Source of the DNA: Haliclona indistincta
Taxonomy: Eukaryota; Porifera; Demospongiae; Haplosclerida; Chalinidae
Direction: 5' to 3'
Assembly (NCBI GenBank): GCA_964017065.1
Contig: OZ024783.1
Location: forward strand, 18,017,752-18,081,751
Length of the DNA stretch: 64,000 nt
Below are positions 31,942 to 41,722 of the stretch, piece after piece. Each line of letters begins with the position of its first letter. Position 1 is the stretch's first letter. The notes beneath the pieces were generated by a model. That model searched no databases and had not been told where the DNA came from. It saw nothing but the letters and a program-made list of their open reading frames with translations. The position numbers and the translations under genes were made by a program.

Positions 31942-33150
31942 ACAAGAAAATAAAAAGATTTCTAACGAAATCAAAAGGATGTAGGGATAAAGAAATCTGC
32001 TACTGGTCCACAATGTAAACCAACAAGGAGCAAGCATGGAATGGTAACACGATTGACTTGCTAACAGACCATAGATCCCTACATCAGTGGCTGTACATAA
32101 CATTTTGACTATACTATAGGCTAACCAATGCATGTCAGGTGTCAGTCAATAGCAACTAGCAGAACTGCTGTAGTCAGCCACTGATGTAGGGATCTATGGT
32201 CTGTTAGCAAGTCAATCGTGTTACCATTCCATGCTTGCTCCTTGTTGGTTTACATTGTGGACCAGTAGCAGATTTCTTTATCCCTACATCCTTTTGATTT
32301 CGTTAGAAATCTTTTTATTTTCTTGTTTGTGTCCTTTTTTCTTTTACAGCGAGTTTCAAATTTTTGGTGCAGTTCGAATTCGGCAAGATAATGTATCTCT
32401 TTTTTGTTTCCATCATTGATTTGGTTTGCTTTTCTTGATAATTGCTTTTTAACTTGTAGCTCCTAAATACTGAAACTAGCTCATGCATTCATGGATGCTG
32501 CAGCCTGGATGCACAGCATACGAGCCCCGCCCACTCTGGTTTAGAATTTTTTGTATGGCTGTGATACTATCTGGCAAGCAGCAGAATGGTGATACTACAC
32601 GACCTTATTCTGTGAGTTGTTCTTCGAAGACTCCAGACGCCAATATGCGCTCTCCGTACGGCGATACTCTACATGTGTGTTTGGTCACGTGCGTATTACG
32701 TAATCACAATAATGGCGTCAAACACTTAGCTGACAACTGTTCGTGATCGTGAGCTCGTCAAATGTATATCGTCGTTTCGCTAAAAAGTAAGTTCAAAAGG
32801 CACATGCCAGGAGAATTTCACGACTGTTCGTGGGTGTTTTGGTTTTGACACTGCTCGCGTAAAGGCGCTAGGCGAGTGGAAAGAAAGAAAGAAAGAAAGA
32901 AAGAAAGAAAACGAAGATGACGAAAGTCGATTTTCACCGTTTCCAGGTTCGTCACTTTCGTAACAATTTCGAGCAATCTCCTTGCTACTGTAAGATGGGG
33001 CAACGCCAGAGAGCAGATCTAAGTGTCTTTGGACGTATAAAATTCATCACCAGGCGAAATATCAGCGTTTGAACGCTAATACATTGTATGTAGCCGCCAT
33101 CTTCTTTTCTCGTTCATCCCTACATAGGGAGTCACTACCGTGCCTCCCTA
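31942..33150 (+). mobile_element. Composite element X: 5' foldback plus body plus gggaggcac hairpin
   Basis: Positions 31942-32093 and 32175-32326 are perfect 152-base reverse complements. The body to about 33130 then matches, in reverse, 39945-40750, and the end is the gggagtcactaccgtgcctccc hairpin type (33118-33146). A gaaa microsatellite lies at 32880-32908. A second hairpin (gggaggcactaccg) follows at 33272-33296. The body has no long ORF. The whole resembles a 1.2-kb non-autonomous unit. Confidence 0.7.
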
Positions 33151-33518
33151 ATAGATATTCCATCAGTACAGATCTTATCAATTATCTCCTGACTCTGCTT
33201 CCTCCTCTTTTATTGATTCTGTCTGTCTGTAAAATCTTGAATTGAATTTTGTTTTCCTGGCATCCCCACATAGGGAGGCACTACCGTGCCTTCCTAAATA
33301 ATAGCCGTAGATAGTTACTGCATGTGTGTTGTCAAAGCATTTGCAAAGCAATTCCACCGACCTATGGATGGTGGTATTTTGGAACATAATGATAATAGTG
33401 ACTTGACCCTTTTACTTTAAAACGGTAATAAATTTTTATGAAAGTAGGGATAAAAATACAATTTTTAGTCAATGGTGAATAAGATAGCTTAAATGTGAAG
33501 TGATAGTTCAAGAATAAG

Positions 33519-33701
33519 TCACAAGCCGGACTCTGAATTGACCACATCTATCAGAGGTGACAAGTGCACCCTGACTAGAAAACCATGCACACTTGGATCG
33601 ATACCCACGAATGAACCAGATGGAAGACCGAAGGAGCGAAAGATAGACAACAACTGATCTATGTCAGAACGCTGGAGTGGGGTCTTTACTTCAAACAGCA
33701 T
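33519..33701 (-). CDS. Possible small ORF or exon
   Basis: A 60-residue frame begins MLFEVKTPLQRSDIDQLLS and includes IFRSFGLPSGSFVGIDPS. Composition looks coding. It lies downstream of the stop of the five-exon membrane protein gene on the same strand; no clean acceptor or shared phase links them. Unknown family. Confidence 0.25.
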   Translation of the reverse strand: MLFEVKTPLQRSDIDQLLSIFRSFGLPSGSFVGIDPSVHGFLVRVHLSPLIDVVNSESGL

Positions 33702-33928
33702 GCATCATGACAAATTAATTTTGTGTGCTAGAGCTACCATACATTATCAAATGAAATTAAATTGTACTGTTCATTGTGTTGTGATACTGTGTGATGTTTT
33801 TGTGTTCTTGTGATTTATAGCTTGATATCGGTAAGCAACTGACTGGATCTAGATTCTTTATCAGCTGTAGTATTAGCTTGAGATATCCTGTTTTAAAAGA
33901 TTATTAATAGATTCTTTATTTTCCACTT

Positions 33929-35452
33929 TTATGAATCAAAAAAGTGCAAATTAAATTCCAAAAAGCATGCAACCTGACAGTGTAGTAGTGCATGATTGAC
34001 TAACTTTTTCCAGTAGTAGAAAGTGTAGCAAAATAACCCAAGAGCGATTGTAATGAGAGCAACTGCTACACTGATCAAGACAATTGATACCACAAGTACT
34101 AGTTCCTCTAATAATCCGGTGGCAGCTGCAGCTGCATGTGTAAACAAAATAGTAAAATGGTAGTAAATAATAGTAAGATAATGTAACATGATAGTTATGA
34201 TAGCAATGACATAATAGTAATAACTTCATAGTATTTGTGGTACCAGAAGGAATATTTGTAGACATCAGAGTCGGTGAAAGGGCCGCAAATGTCCTTGATA
34301 CTGATGGTAGTATGCTCACTGTGGATGTTGATGCATGTGGTAAACTTTTTGTTTTCATAAAACTTGAATGCACACTCGACAACTGATCAGTCACAAAACC
34401 TAATGTAGATGAAAGAGAATACATAGTTCAGTCCAGTTGTTGCATGCATGTAGTACATACTGCAGTACTTACTGAGTTCATGCATACTAGGCATAATATT
34501 ATTCACTAATAATAATTATTATACCACAAGTTGTGTTCGGAAATTGCGGAGAAAATGATGCCACTTGGCTAGATGTAGTTATTTCGTTTTCAAAGCAAGC
34601 CAAAAGGTCAATACGTATTACTAATAAATAATATATAATAATAGTAAATTCATAGTATACTTGCTGTAGTTATAGACTGCAGAGTTGGTGAGTGAGCAAA
34701 TGTCCTTGATACTGATGGTAGTACGCTCACTGTAGATGTTGATGCATGAGGTAAACTTGTTGTTTCCATAGAACTTGAATGATCAGTCTCAAAACCTAAT
34801 GTAGATGAAAGAGGAAACATACTTCCAGTAGTTGCATTCATGCATGTAGTACATACTGCAGTACTCAGTTCATGCATACATAATTATTCACTAATAATAA
34901 TTATTATACCACAAGTTGTGTTCGGAAATTGCCGAGAAAATGATGTCGCTGGGTCAGTTTGATAGCATCCACCAAAGATACAATATACTCCATTCATAAG
35001 TGCGTTAACATAGAGAGTGCTCATGCCAATAGAAAAATCACTGTGATCTTCAAAATACACAGGAAATGTCGATATCTGCAAAAATAAATTATACTCAGGA
35101 CTTAGTAGCTTAATCGGCACAGAGCTTACTTGAGTATTGTTCTCAGTCAAGAAACAATGGTAGTAGAGATTAATGATTGATGCCTCGGTTGCTGACCAGC
35201 TGACTAAAACACTATGACCAGAGCAGGTAACATTCAAATCGGCTTCATTTATACTGTCTACCGTGTGTATACGTGTAGATCAAAAATGTTTAACAAAATT
35301 CAACTGCATAACGTACCAGGTAGATCTACAGACTCACAATAGAGAGCGTAATAGCAAACGTGTCTCGATCTTAATTCGCCATTGCACGTCACAGAGCCAG
35401 AGATAGTCGCACTGCTTAAGATTGCAACAAGAAAAACCAACGGCGCCGGCAT
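33929..35452 (-). CDS. Five-exon type I membrane protein with duplicated stalk exon
   Basis: Exons on the minus strand are 35317-35452, 34910-35257, 34661-34795, 34244-34399 and 33929-34131, all joined in phase 1. Exon 1 encodes a signal peptide (MPAPLVFLVAILSSATISGS) and a Cys-containing start. Exon 2 (about 116 residues) is an extracellular domain with N-glycosylation sites and VTCSGHSVLVSWSA, possibly Ig- or FN3-like. Exons 3 and 4 are Ser/Thr-rich stalks sharing SLPHASTSTVS and LPSVSRTFA, so one arose by duplication. Exon 5 has a transmembrane helix (LVLVVSIVLISVAVALITIA) and a short tail ending FFDS. The product is about 325 residues. All-phase-1 introns allow exon shuffling. It is probably a surface receptor or adhesion molecule; no ligand can be named. 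Confidence 0.7.
34490..34600 (-). repeat. Second partial copy of the exon 2 end within the membrane protein gene
   Basis: About 90 bases repeat the 3' end of exon 2 and its donor (accacaagttgtgttcgga, then gagaaaatgatg; compare 34905-34950). Together with the two stalk exons this shows a roughly 390-base internal tandem duplication. The copy diverges after gatg and has no visible acceptor, so it is probably intronic debris. Confidence 0.65.
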
Positions 35453-36080
35453 ACTGTAACGTGGTCAGCGCGCACCTAACTGGTGTGCTCAGTCAGTACA
35501 CTGCTCGAATCAACAGGCTAATCAGAGAGGCGAGGCCCAGATAACTTAACTAATTTTGATAAGAGTCGTCTTTGAAGTTTGAAGCCGAGCAATTTCTACT
35601 AACTTTTTGTGTAATAATTATTACCAGGAGCACATGAACAGAAGACAGAAGGAGCGTGCAACTTCAGTGCCAGCACTTTAATAATTACTGACGTACTTCC
35701 GCTTTACCTAGGTATGAACTTACGTCATATCTATTTAACGCGCATTACTTGGTAAGTTTACGACAGCGAGCGCGCCTGGTGTTGCTCAGCTCGAATACGG
35801 TCATCTCAGCTTTCATTGCGCTCCTCACGGGCAAGTTCTTCACTTGTTGTAAACGAATCCGCCGGGGAGACAGCATGATCAACTTTCTCTTGGAGCTGGC
35901 CTGACTAAGACGTCGAGGGCGACTCGAGGGGTTCGCGCCATCCTCTCTTGCCGCACTTAGATCTATTATGTATCACGTGCACAGAACGTACGTCACGCAT
36001 ATTTAATGAAGCACAAAACGTCCAAATATGGAAATTCTGAGCACACATCTGTGAATCTAATTATACACTGTTGGCATTAA

Positions 36081-36671
36081 CCCTTTAATTACTAAATTAT
36101 CTTGCTGAAATTTTAACCTCGCAAATGCTGACCACTTCTCTCGTGAATATCTCGTGTGTCTTTTGTGCTACTGGTCTCAAATTTGCGTCCTTTTACGCCA
36201 GTGAGTAGCCGCAATTGCCCACACTCAAGTCAGTCGATATGCCCCTCCCACTTCGAAAGTGAAGCCGATAAAGTGCAACGACCTCGTCAAATTTTGCTCA
36301 AAGTTAGTACTTTGGGGCTGACTACTGAAAAGTACACACAGATAGCAGTGGTTTTGGTGAGTGCAAAATGTAGCCCAGATCATAGAGAATGCACAAAAAT
36401 GTGTTTCCGAGCACCCTGAAACCATAAAATGTCCAAAATGTCTTGGCAGCCATTTTGTTTCTCATAAAATGTTGTGAAATTTGCACTGAAGCCATAGAAA
36501 TGCCATCGCCATAACGTTTGGCACAGGGGGCGCGCCGAAAACCACTGGATTTTTTGCGGTTATTTGTATTCTTCAATTTGGCTTAATTTTGGGATATTTT
36601 AACACTTTTTGATAAAGTTATGGTGTCTGAAGTATGTATGTCGCCAGAAGGCGACAATAGGGGTTAAAGGG
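36081..36671 (+). mobile_element. CCCTTTAA-family TTAA element, copy b
   Basis: TTAA at 36077-36080 and 36672-36675. It begins CCCTTTAATTACTAAAT and ends near aggggttaaaggg. It matches 62620-63212 over most of its length, except that the far end (cgccagaaggcgac) differs. Non-coding. Confidence 0.8.
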
Positions 36672-36675
36672 TTAA

Positions 36676-37270
36676 CCCTTTAAGCCCTAATGACGCAATT
36701 GTGCGTCATACATACTTCAGACAGCATAACTTTATGAAAAAGTGCTAAAATATCCCAAAATTAAGCCAAATTGAAGAATACAAATAACCACAAAAAATTG
36801 ACTGGTTTTCGGCGTGCCCCCTGCGCCAAACATATTGGCTTCGGTATTTTTCTATGGCTTCAGTGCTAATTTCACAACATTTTAGGAAAAACAAAATGGC
36901 TGCCAAGAAAATTTGGACATTTTATGGCTTCGGGTGCTCGGAAAACACATTTTGGAGCATTCTCTACGATCTGGGCTACATTTTACATTGACCAGAACCA
37001 CTGCTATTTACATGTACTTTTCAGTAGCCAGCCCCAAAGCACTAACTTTGAGCAAAATTTGACGAGGTCGCTGCACTTTACCGACTTCACTTTCGAAGTG
37101 GGAGGGGCATATCGACCGACTTGAGTATGGGCAATTGCGGCTACTCACTGGCGTAAAAGGACGCAAATTTGAGACCAGTAGCACAAAAGACACACGAGAT
37201 ATTCACGATAGAAGTGGTCAGCATTTACGAGGTTAAAATTTCAGCAAGATAATTTAGTAGTTAAAGGCGG
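36676..37270 (-). mobile_element. CCCTTTAA-family TTAA element, copy c (inverted)
   Basis: It shares the middle TTAA (36672-36675) with copy b and ends at TTAA 37271-37274. Opposite orientation to b makes a 1.2-kb near-palindrome. The end cctaatgacgcaattgtgcg matches 62620-63212 better than copy b does, so b and c are independent insertions, not one inverted duplication. Confidence 0.8.
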
Positions 37271-37464
37271 TTAATGCGCGGTTTACAGTTGCACTCTCCT
37301 TCTGTTCATGTGCTCCTGTTATTACAGGTTAACTGCTCAGTTCTGCAACGACACATGTGCTGTAGCCACACCTATTGCGAAGTTTAATACCGATGTGCGT
37401 GGGGCCGTGGCCATGGTCATGCGGCCGGAAATGTCTCCACCTTTTCAATTCAAATAGTATTGCG

Positions 37465-38131
37465 TAGCCTCGTACCCAGGCTCTCTGGCGGAGATTTGAT
37501 TATGCGTGGGTGTTGAAATGCGGGGGTGGCGATTGAGAGCCTGGTATCTAGCGTTTAGAATGAATGAGCTGTCAGAGCAGAATCACGTGCAATGACGTGT
37601 TAACGCCCACCGAGATATCGTTATGACGTCTTTGTTTACAACATGGCTGCGCCTTCACTCCATTGATCGAGCGTCTGCGTCTCCCACAAGCCTGACCTTG
37701 CCTACCATAAGATCGCATCAAGTGGGACAATGCCTGCACAAAGCATATTACCCGTGTAGCTCCACGAGGTGCGTTCCAGTTTATCAAGACTAAGGTATAG
37801 CCTCGTACGTCCACGTGTCATACCTGAAAGACTTGTTCTAGCGTGCGAGCAACTCTCTCCAGTTGTCTGCTCTCTTAACAGCCTAAAAACTATCTGGAAC
37901 ACGCCGCAAATTTACATAGCCATAGTGCACGATCAGTCAGATCAGAAACAGTCAATCCGTAAACGTGACGCAAAGTAACACAATAGTGAACTAAAATATA
38001 CGGATTCATGGAATTCCATGAATCGTCTGCGCATGTGCGAATCAGCGGAAACCAGGCTCTCAATCGCCACCCCCGCATTTCAACACCCACGCATAATTAA
38101 ATCTCCGCCAGAGAGCCTGGGTACGAGGCTA
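37465..38131. mobile_element. Mutator-like element with about 79-bp inverted ends
   Basis: The ends TAGCCTCGTACCCAGGCTC and its complement extend for about 79 nearly identical bases. Flanks agtattgcg and agtcttgcg are a 9-base duplication with one mismatch. The uninterrupted S copies show the empty site (gtcttgcgcgacg). Terminal sequence is shared with 21950-22535, but the interior differs. No ORF looks real. Confidence 0.75.
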
Positions 38132-38476
38132 AGTCTTGCGCGACGTCTGAGTGCCGTTTCAGTGGCTAATACCCCAAGGTTTTCAGACACGCTGATTCCA
38201 ACTAATTATGAAATTTAAGGGGATAATTCTTGGAAACAATGCTGTTTTGCTGTGATCAATCAGTGCTAGATAAAAAAAAACAGCAATTTGGCAATCAAAC
38301 AATTATTTCGTTGTCAAAAAGTTTGCAATGTTTGTTAAACTTGGACAATGCCTCTGACCAGCACCTACACAGATATTAATAACAGTTTAGGTAAGTGCAA
38401 ACGTGCTCCAAAGTCGCGCACAGTTGGAGTGTCATGCTAACTGGCCAGTTCGCCATATACTGTAACAGGCAAATAG

Positions 38477-38831
38477 CTAGTCTAGCAGCTAACCCTCCCG
38501 CCTATTGATAATTGGATGGACGGTGGAGAGGGTCTAGCAAACATTGCCATTCATTGATTTTAATGAATAATAAAGAAGTAAACCGCGTTACGATCAGCTG
38601 GGCGTTGCCTCCAACCGCGTGTATACACTGCTTCTAGTTCAGCTGCATGTTTAATCATATTCATAATAATAACTAAGCCACGAAGAATGAATACCATTTT
38701 CTTCCTGGGAGAAAATGATATTCATTACGAATCTGATTGGTCAGTTGAAAACTATGGATGGCAATGTTTGCTAGACCCTCTCCGCCGTCCATCCAATTAT
38801 CAGTAGGCGGGAGGGTTAGCTGCTAGACTAG
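38477..38831. mobile_element. Foldback element with CTAGTCTAGCAGC ends and 7-bp duplication
   Basis: Inverted ends of about 78 bases (ctagtctagcagctaaccc, then gtctagcaaacattgcca) are flanked by caaatag at 38470-38476 and 38832-38838. The empty site is visible in S copy 1 (caaataact near 2638, reversed). 355 bp, non-coding, AT-rich centre. Confidence 0.8.
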
Positions 38832-39239
38832 CAAATAGCTGGTCGAGCGTCCGTTATAGCCATTGTTGTGGATCTGGCTGGTCGTATAGTTTGCTTCAAT
38901 AAGTATGCCGAACAGGTCAGCGTAGCCCAGGCTGTCGTGTCATGCTCACGATTACTGTTTTACACCTATGCTACGAATTGCGCAACAGCGCCGCTGTAAC
39001 CAGGAAGCCGGCTTTGTAATGTAAATTAGTGGAGAACAAAATCACGCAGTAACCGCCACAAAATCCGTTGTAACTCAGCCATTTTAGAACCGATTCTAAC
39101 GAAATTTAGATTTTTTGTGCTGCTAAAGGTTAGCAGAAGTCATCTAAAACAACTACATGTAGTAATTCATTCAGACAGTTTAAAGTTTTTAGTGCAAATC
39201 GCTAATCAGAAATCTCGATGACTATAGATAGTTTCGTGG

Positions 39240-39655
39240 CAAAGGTGTGATGGAATGTTCGCGGCTAATATCGACCCAAAAGTGCGGAAATGACGTCAGA
39301 ATTATGACGTCGCGTGACACGCATCAATTGGCTGGAGGGATAGATTTGTACAGCGCGGTACAGCGTTCAGTGCAAAACGTGCGTTTCTTCAGTGCTGACC
39401 AACTTCCATCGGTTAGCCTTATAAAGAGTCGAATATAGTGAACAATTGCTGCGTTTTTGGATGCTCTAGTTCAGCAAAGAAAGGCTGTATAGTAAGTTTT
39501 TTTCCGCTTTCCATTTCACAATCAAGCCAGGGTAGAACTGTGGATAAATGCTGTACGTCGAGCAGTGTGGAAACCTCGACGTTACTCAAGAATATGCAGC
39601 TTAAACTTTATAGAAGGTAATGTTCAACTTTAAAATACAATTTTGAAGGCTAATA
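39240..39655 (+). pseudogene. THAP-domain transposase fragment, left arm
   Basis: The frame from 39438 reads MNNCCVFGCSSSAKKG, then FFPL, and after a frameshift WINAVRRAVWKPRRYSRICS. The spacing fits the C2CH zinc finger of THAP domains, as in P-element and Kolobok transposases. The C-terminal CSLNF has Asn where THAP has His. An inverted copy lies at 41190-41600. The upstream 190 bases are also repeated there. Not functional. Confidence 0.65.
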
Positions 39656-39670
39656 GTCTGTGTTTTGGTT

Positions 39671-39796
39671 GGTTCATCTTGCTCTTCGTCAATCTGCTGC
39701 TCAACTACTACTGTTTCATCTTGCTCTTTGTCAATCTGCTGCTCAACTACTACTGGTTCATCCTGCTCTTCATCAATCTGCTGGTCAACCACTGGT
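39671..39796 (-). repeat. 42-bp tandem repeat, three units, encoding an acidic motif
   Basis: Three 42-base units contain catcttgctctt, then tcaatctgctg, then tcaac(t/c)act. On the minus strand they stay open and read EQQIDEEQDEPVVV-type repeats, within a frame of 75 codons from 39828. The repeats differ mostly without breaking the frame. It may be an exon piece or a chance open minisatellite. Confidence 0.6.
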
Positions 39797-39944
39797 CCCA
39801 GCTGTTCTTTGCGTCTTCTTGCTCTCATTGCACCATAGATGATTGCACTGTTTTAGAGTGATTTAGCTGCTTGGTCACATCATATCACCCTTCTATTAAA
39901 CAGTCTATTATATCTATCTAAATCAGACCCTGTTCCTTGTGTAT

Positions 39945-41109
39945 TAGGGAGGCACGGTAGTGCCTCCCTATGTAGGGTTGAACGAGAAAACAAGATGGCG
40001 GCTACATACAATGTATTAGCGTTCAAACGCTGATATTTCGCCTGGTGATGAATTTTATACGTCCAAAGACACTTAGATCTGCTCTCTGGCGTTGCCCCAT
40101 CTTACAGTAGCAAGAAGAGTGTTCTACACTGTTACTTAAGTGACGAACCTAGAAACGGTGAAAATCGAGTTTCGTCATCTTCGTTTTCTTCTTTCTTCTT
40201 TCTTCTTTCTTTCTTCAACTCGCCTAGCGCCTTTACGCGAGCAGTGCCGAGACTAAAACACCCACGAACAGTCGTGAAATTCTCCTGGCAGGTGCCTTTT
40301 GAACCTTGTTTTTAGCGAAACGGCGATATACATTCCGTGAGTTCTCGATCGTGATCCATTGACAGCTAAGTGTTAGACGCCATTAGTGTGATTGCGCAAT
40401 ACGCACGTGACCAAGCAGTAGCTAGCGCACGTGACCGAGCACTAACGTGAGTATAGCCGTCGTCAGTATGGATCACGGAGAACATATATGTGTCTGGAGT
40501 CTTCGAAGAACTGTGAGCCCATGTAGGATCACCATTCTGCGCTTGCCAGATAATTATAACCGCCGTATAGGTCTACAAACAAGTGTGGGCGTGGCTCGAA
40601 TGCAATTGCATGCATGCGTAGGCGAGCTGATATGTACAGCATAACAATTATTTTTAGCTACAAGTTTAAAAGCCATCAACAACAGGAAAACTAAACCAAT
40701 ACGTGCATGATATTGAACTGCACTTCACTGAAAAAGAAAAAAGGACACAAACAAGAAAATTAAAAAGATTTCTATCGAAATCAAAAGGATGGAGGGTTGT
40801 GAAGTCTACCACTGGTCCACAATGTAAACTAACAAGGAACAAGCATGGAATGGTAACACAATTGACTTGCTAACAGACCATAGATCCCTACATCAGTGGC
40901 TGTACACAAGCTGAATGCACGTCAGGTGTCAGCAGTCAACAAGTAGGTCAACCACACCAGCCACTGATGTAGGGATCTATGGTCTGTTAGCAAGTCAATT
41001 GTGTTACCATTCCATGCTTGTTCCTTGTTAGTTTACATTGTGGACCAGTGGTAGATTTCACAACCCTACATCCTTTTGATTTCGATAGAAATCTTTTTAA
41101 TTTTCTTGT
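39945..41109 (-). mobile_element. Composite element Y, inverted relative to X
   Basis: It begins with the gggaggcac/gtgcctccc hairpin at 39949-39971. The body matches 32327-33130 in reverse, and it ends with the foldback 40751-41109, whose arms match each other almost perfectly and match X at about 90 %. It lies between the two THAP arms. Confidence 0.7.
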
Positions 41110-41189
41110 AGCCTTCTTGTAAGCAGTAGGAAACACACTTGGTGCATAGTCAGGGTGACTAGTAGAATCATGTTGGGGCTTACCCAGTC

Positions 41190-41600
41190 TATTAGCCTGC
41201 AAAATTGTATTTCAAAGTAAAAAAATTACTTTCTATAAAGTTTAAGCTGCAGATTTTTGAGTAACGTCGAGGTTTCCACACTGCTCGACGTACAGCATTT
41301 ATCCACAGTTCTACCTTGGCTTGCCATTGTGAAAAGGAAAGCTGAGTGAAAAAACTTTCCATAGCCGAACTAGAGCATCCAAAAACACAGCAATTGTTCA
41401 CTATATTCGACTCTTTATAAGGCTAACCGATGGAAGTTGGTCAGCACTGAAGAAACGCACGTTTTCCACTGAACGCTGTACCGCGCTGTACCAATCTATC
41501 CCTCCAGCCAATTGATGCGTGTCACGCGACGTCATAATTCTGACGTCATTTCCGCACTTTTGGGTCGATATTAGCCGCGAACATTCCATCACACCTTTGC
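41190..41600 (-). pseudogene. THAP-domain transposase fragment, right arm
   Basis: From 41401 the minus strand reads MNNCCVFGCSSSAMESFF, then LWINAVRRAVWKPRRYSKIC and SLNF, in one frame, so it is better preserved than the left arm. The final His of the C2CH signature is Asn here too. With 39240-39655 it forms a large inverted repeat around element Y. Probably end fragments of a P- or Kolobok-like transposon. Confidence 0.65.
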
Positions 41601-41722
41601 CACGAAACTTAGGAAGAAGCGGTGTCCCACGAGGTTTTTCGTGGGGTATTCCATGCAGTTGCAATTGACATTTGATTGATCAGATTATACACTCAAGAAC
41701 AGAACTATACTACTATATAGTT

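Larger units (their letters stand above)
35625..37318. mobile_element. CAGGAGCAC-ended element with 7-bp duplication, carrying two nested elements
   Basis: The ends CAGGAGCACATG and CATGTGCTCCTG are flanked by an exact 7-base repeat, ttattac (35618-35624 and 37319-37325). Without the two nested TTAA elements it is about 500 bases and matches 58730-59211 in reverse. The basic ORF of that copy is present here on the minus strand (about 35750-35940) but has an 11-base insertion near codon 7 that shifts the frame. Non-autonomous. Confidence 0.8.
37390..39230 (-). repeat. Spacer repeat S, copy 3, inverted and split
   Basis: In reverse complement it matches 2254-3060 and 14420-15210, without gene A or B on either side. 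Two elements split it: 37465-38131 and 38477-38831. It shows that S moves or spreads independently of the gene pair. Confidence 0.75.

Noticed and set aside
32327..33130. Body of element X as a host gene
   Set aside because: No long ORF, and the same DNA recurs inverted at 39945-40750 and truncated at 500-985.
36156..37193. Similar short frames in copies b and c (also 62695-63117)
   Set aside because: Repeated only because the element is repeated; frames differ in length and include indels between copies.
37572..38218. Several short frames inside and beside the 37465-38131 element
   Set aside because: Overlap on both strands, not shared with the related element, and cross repeat boundaries.
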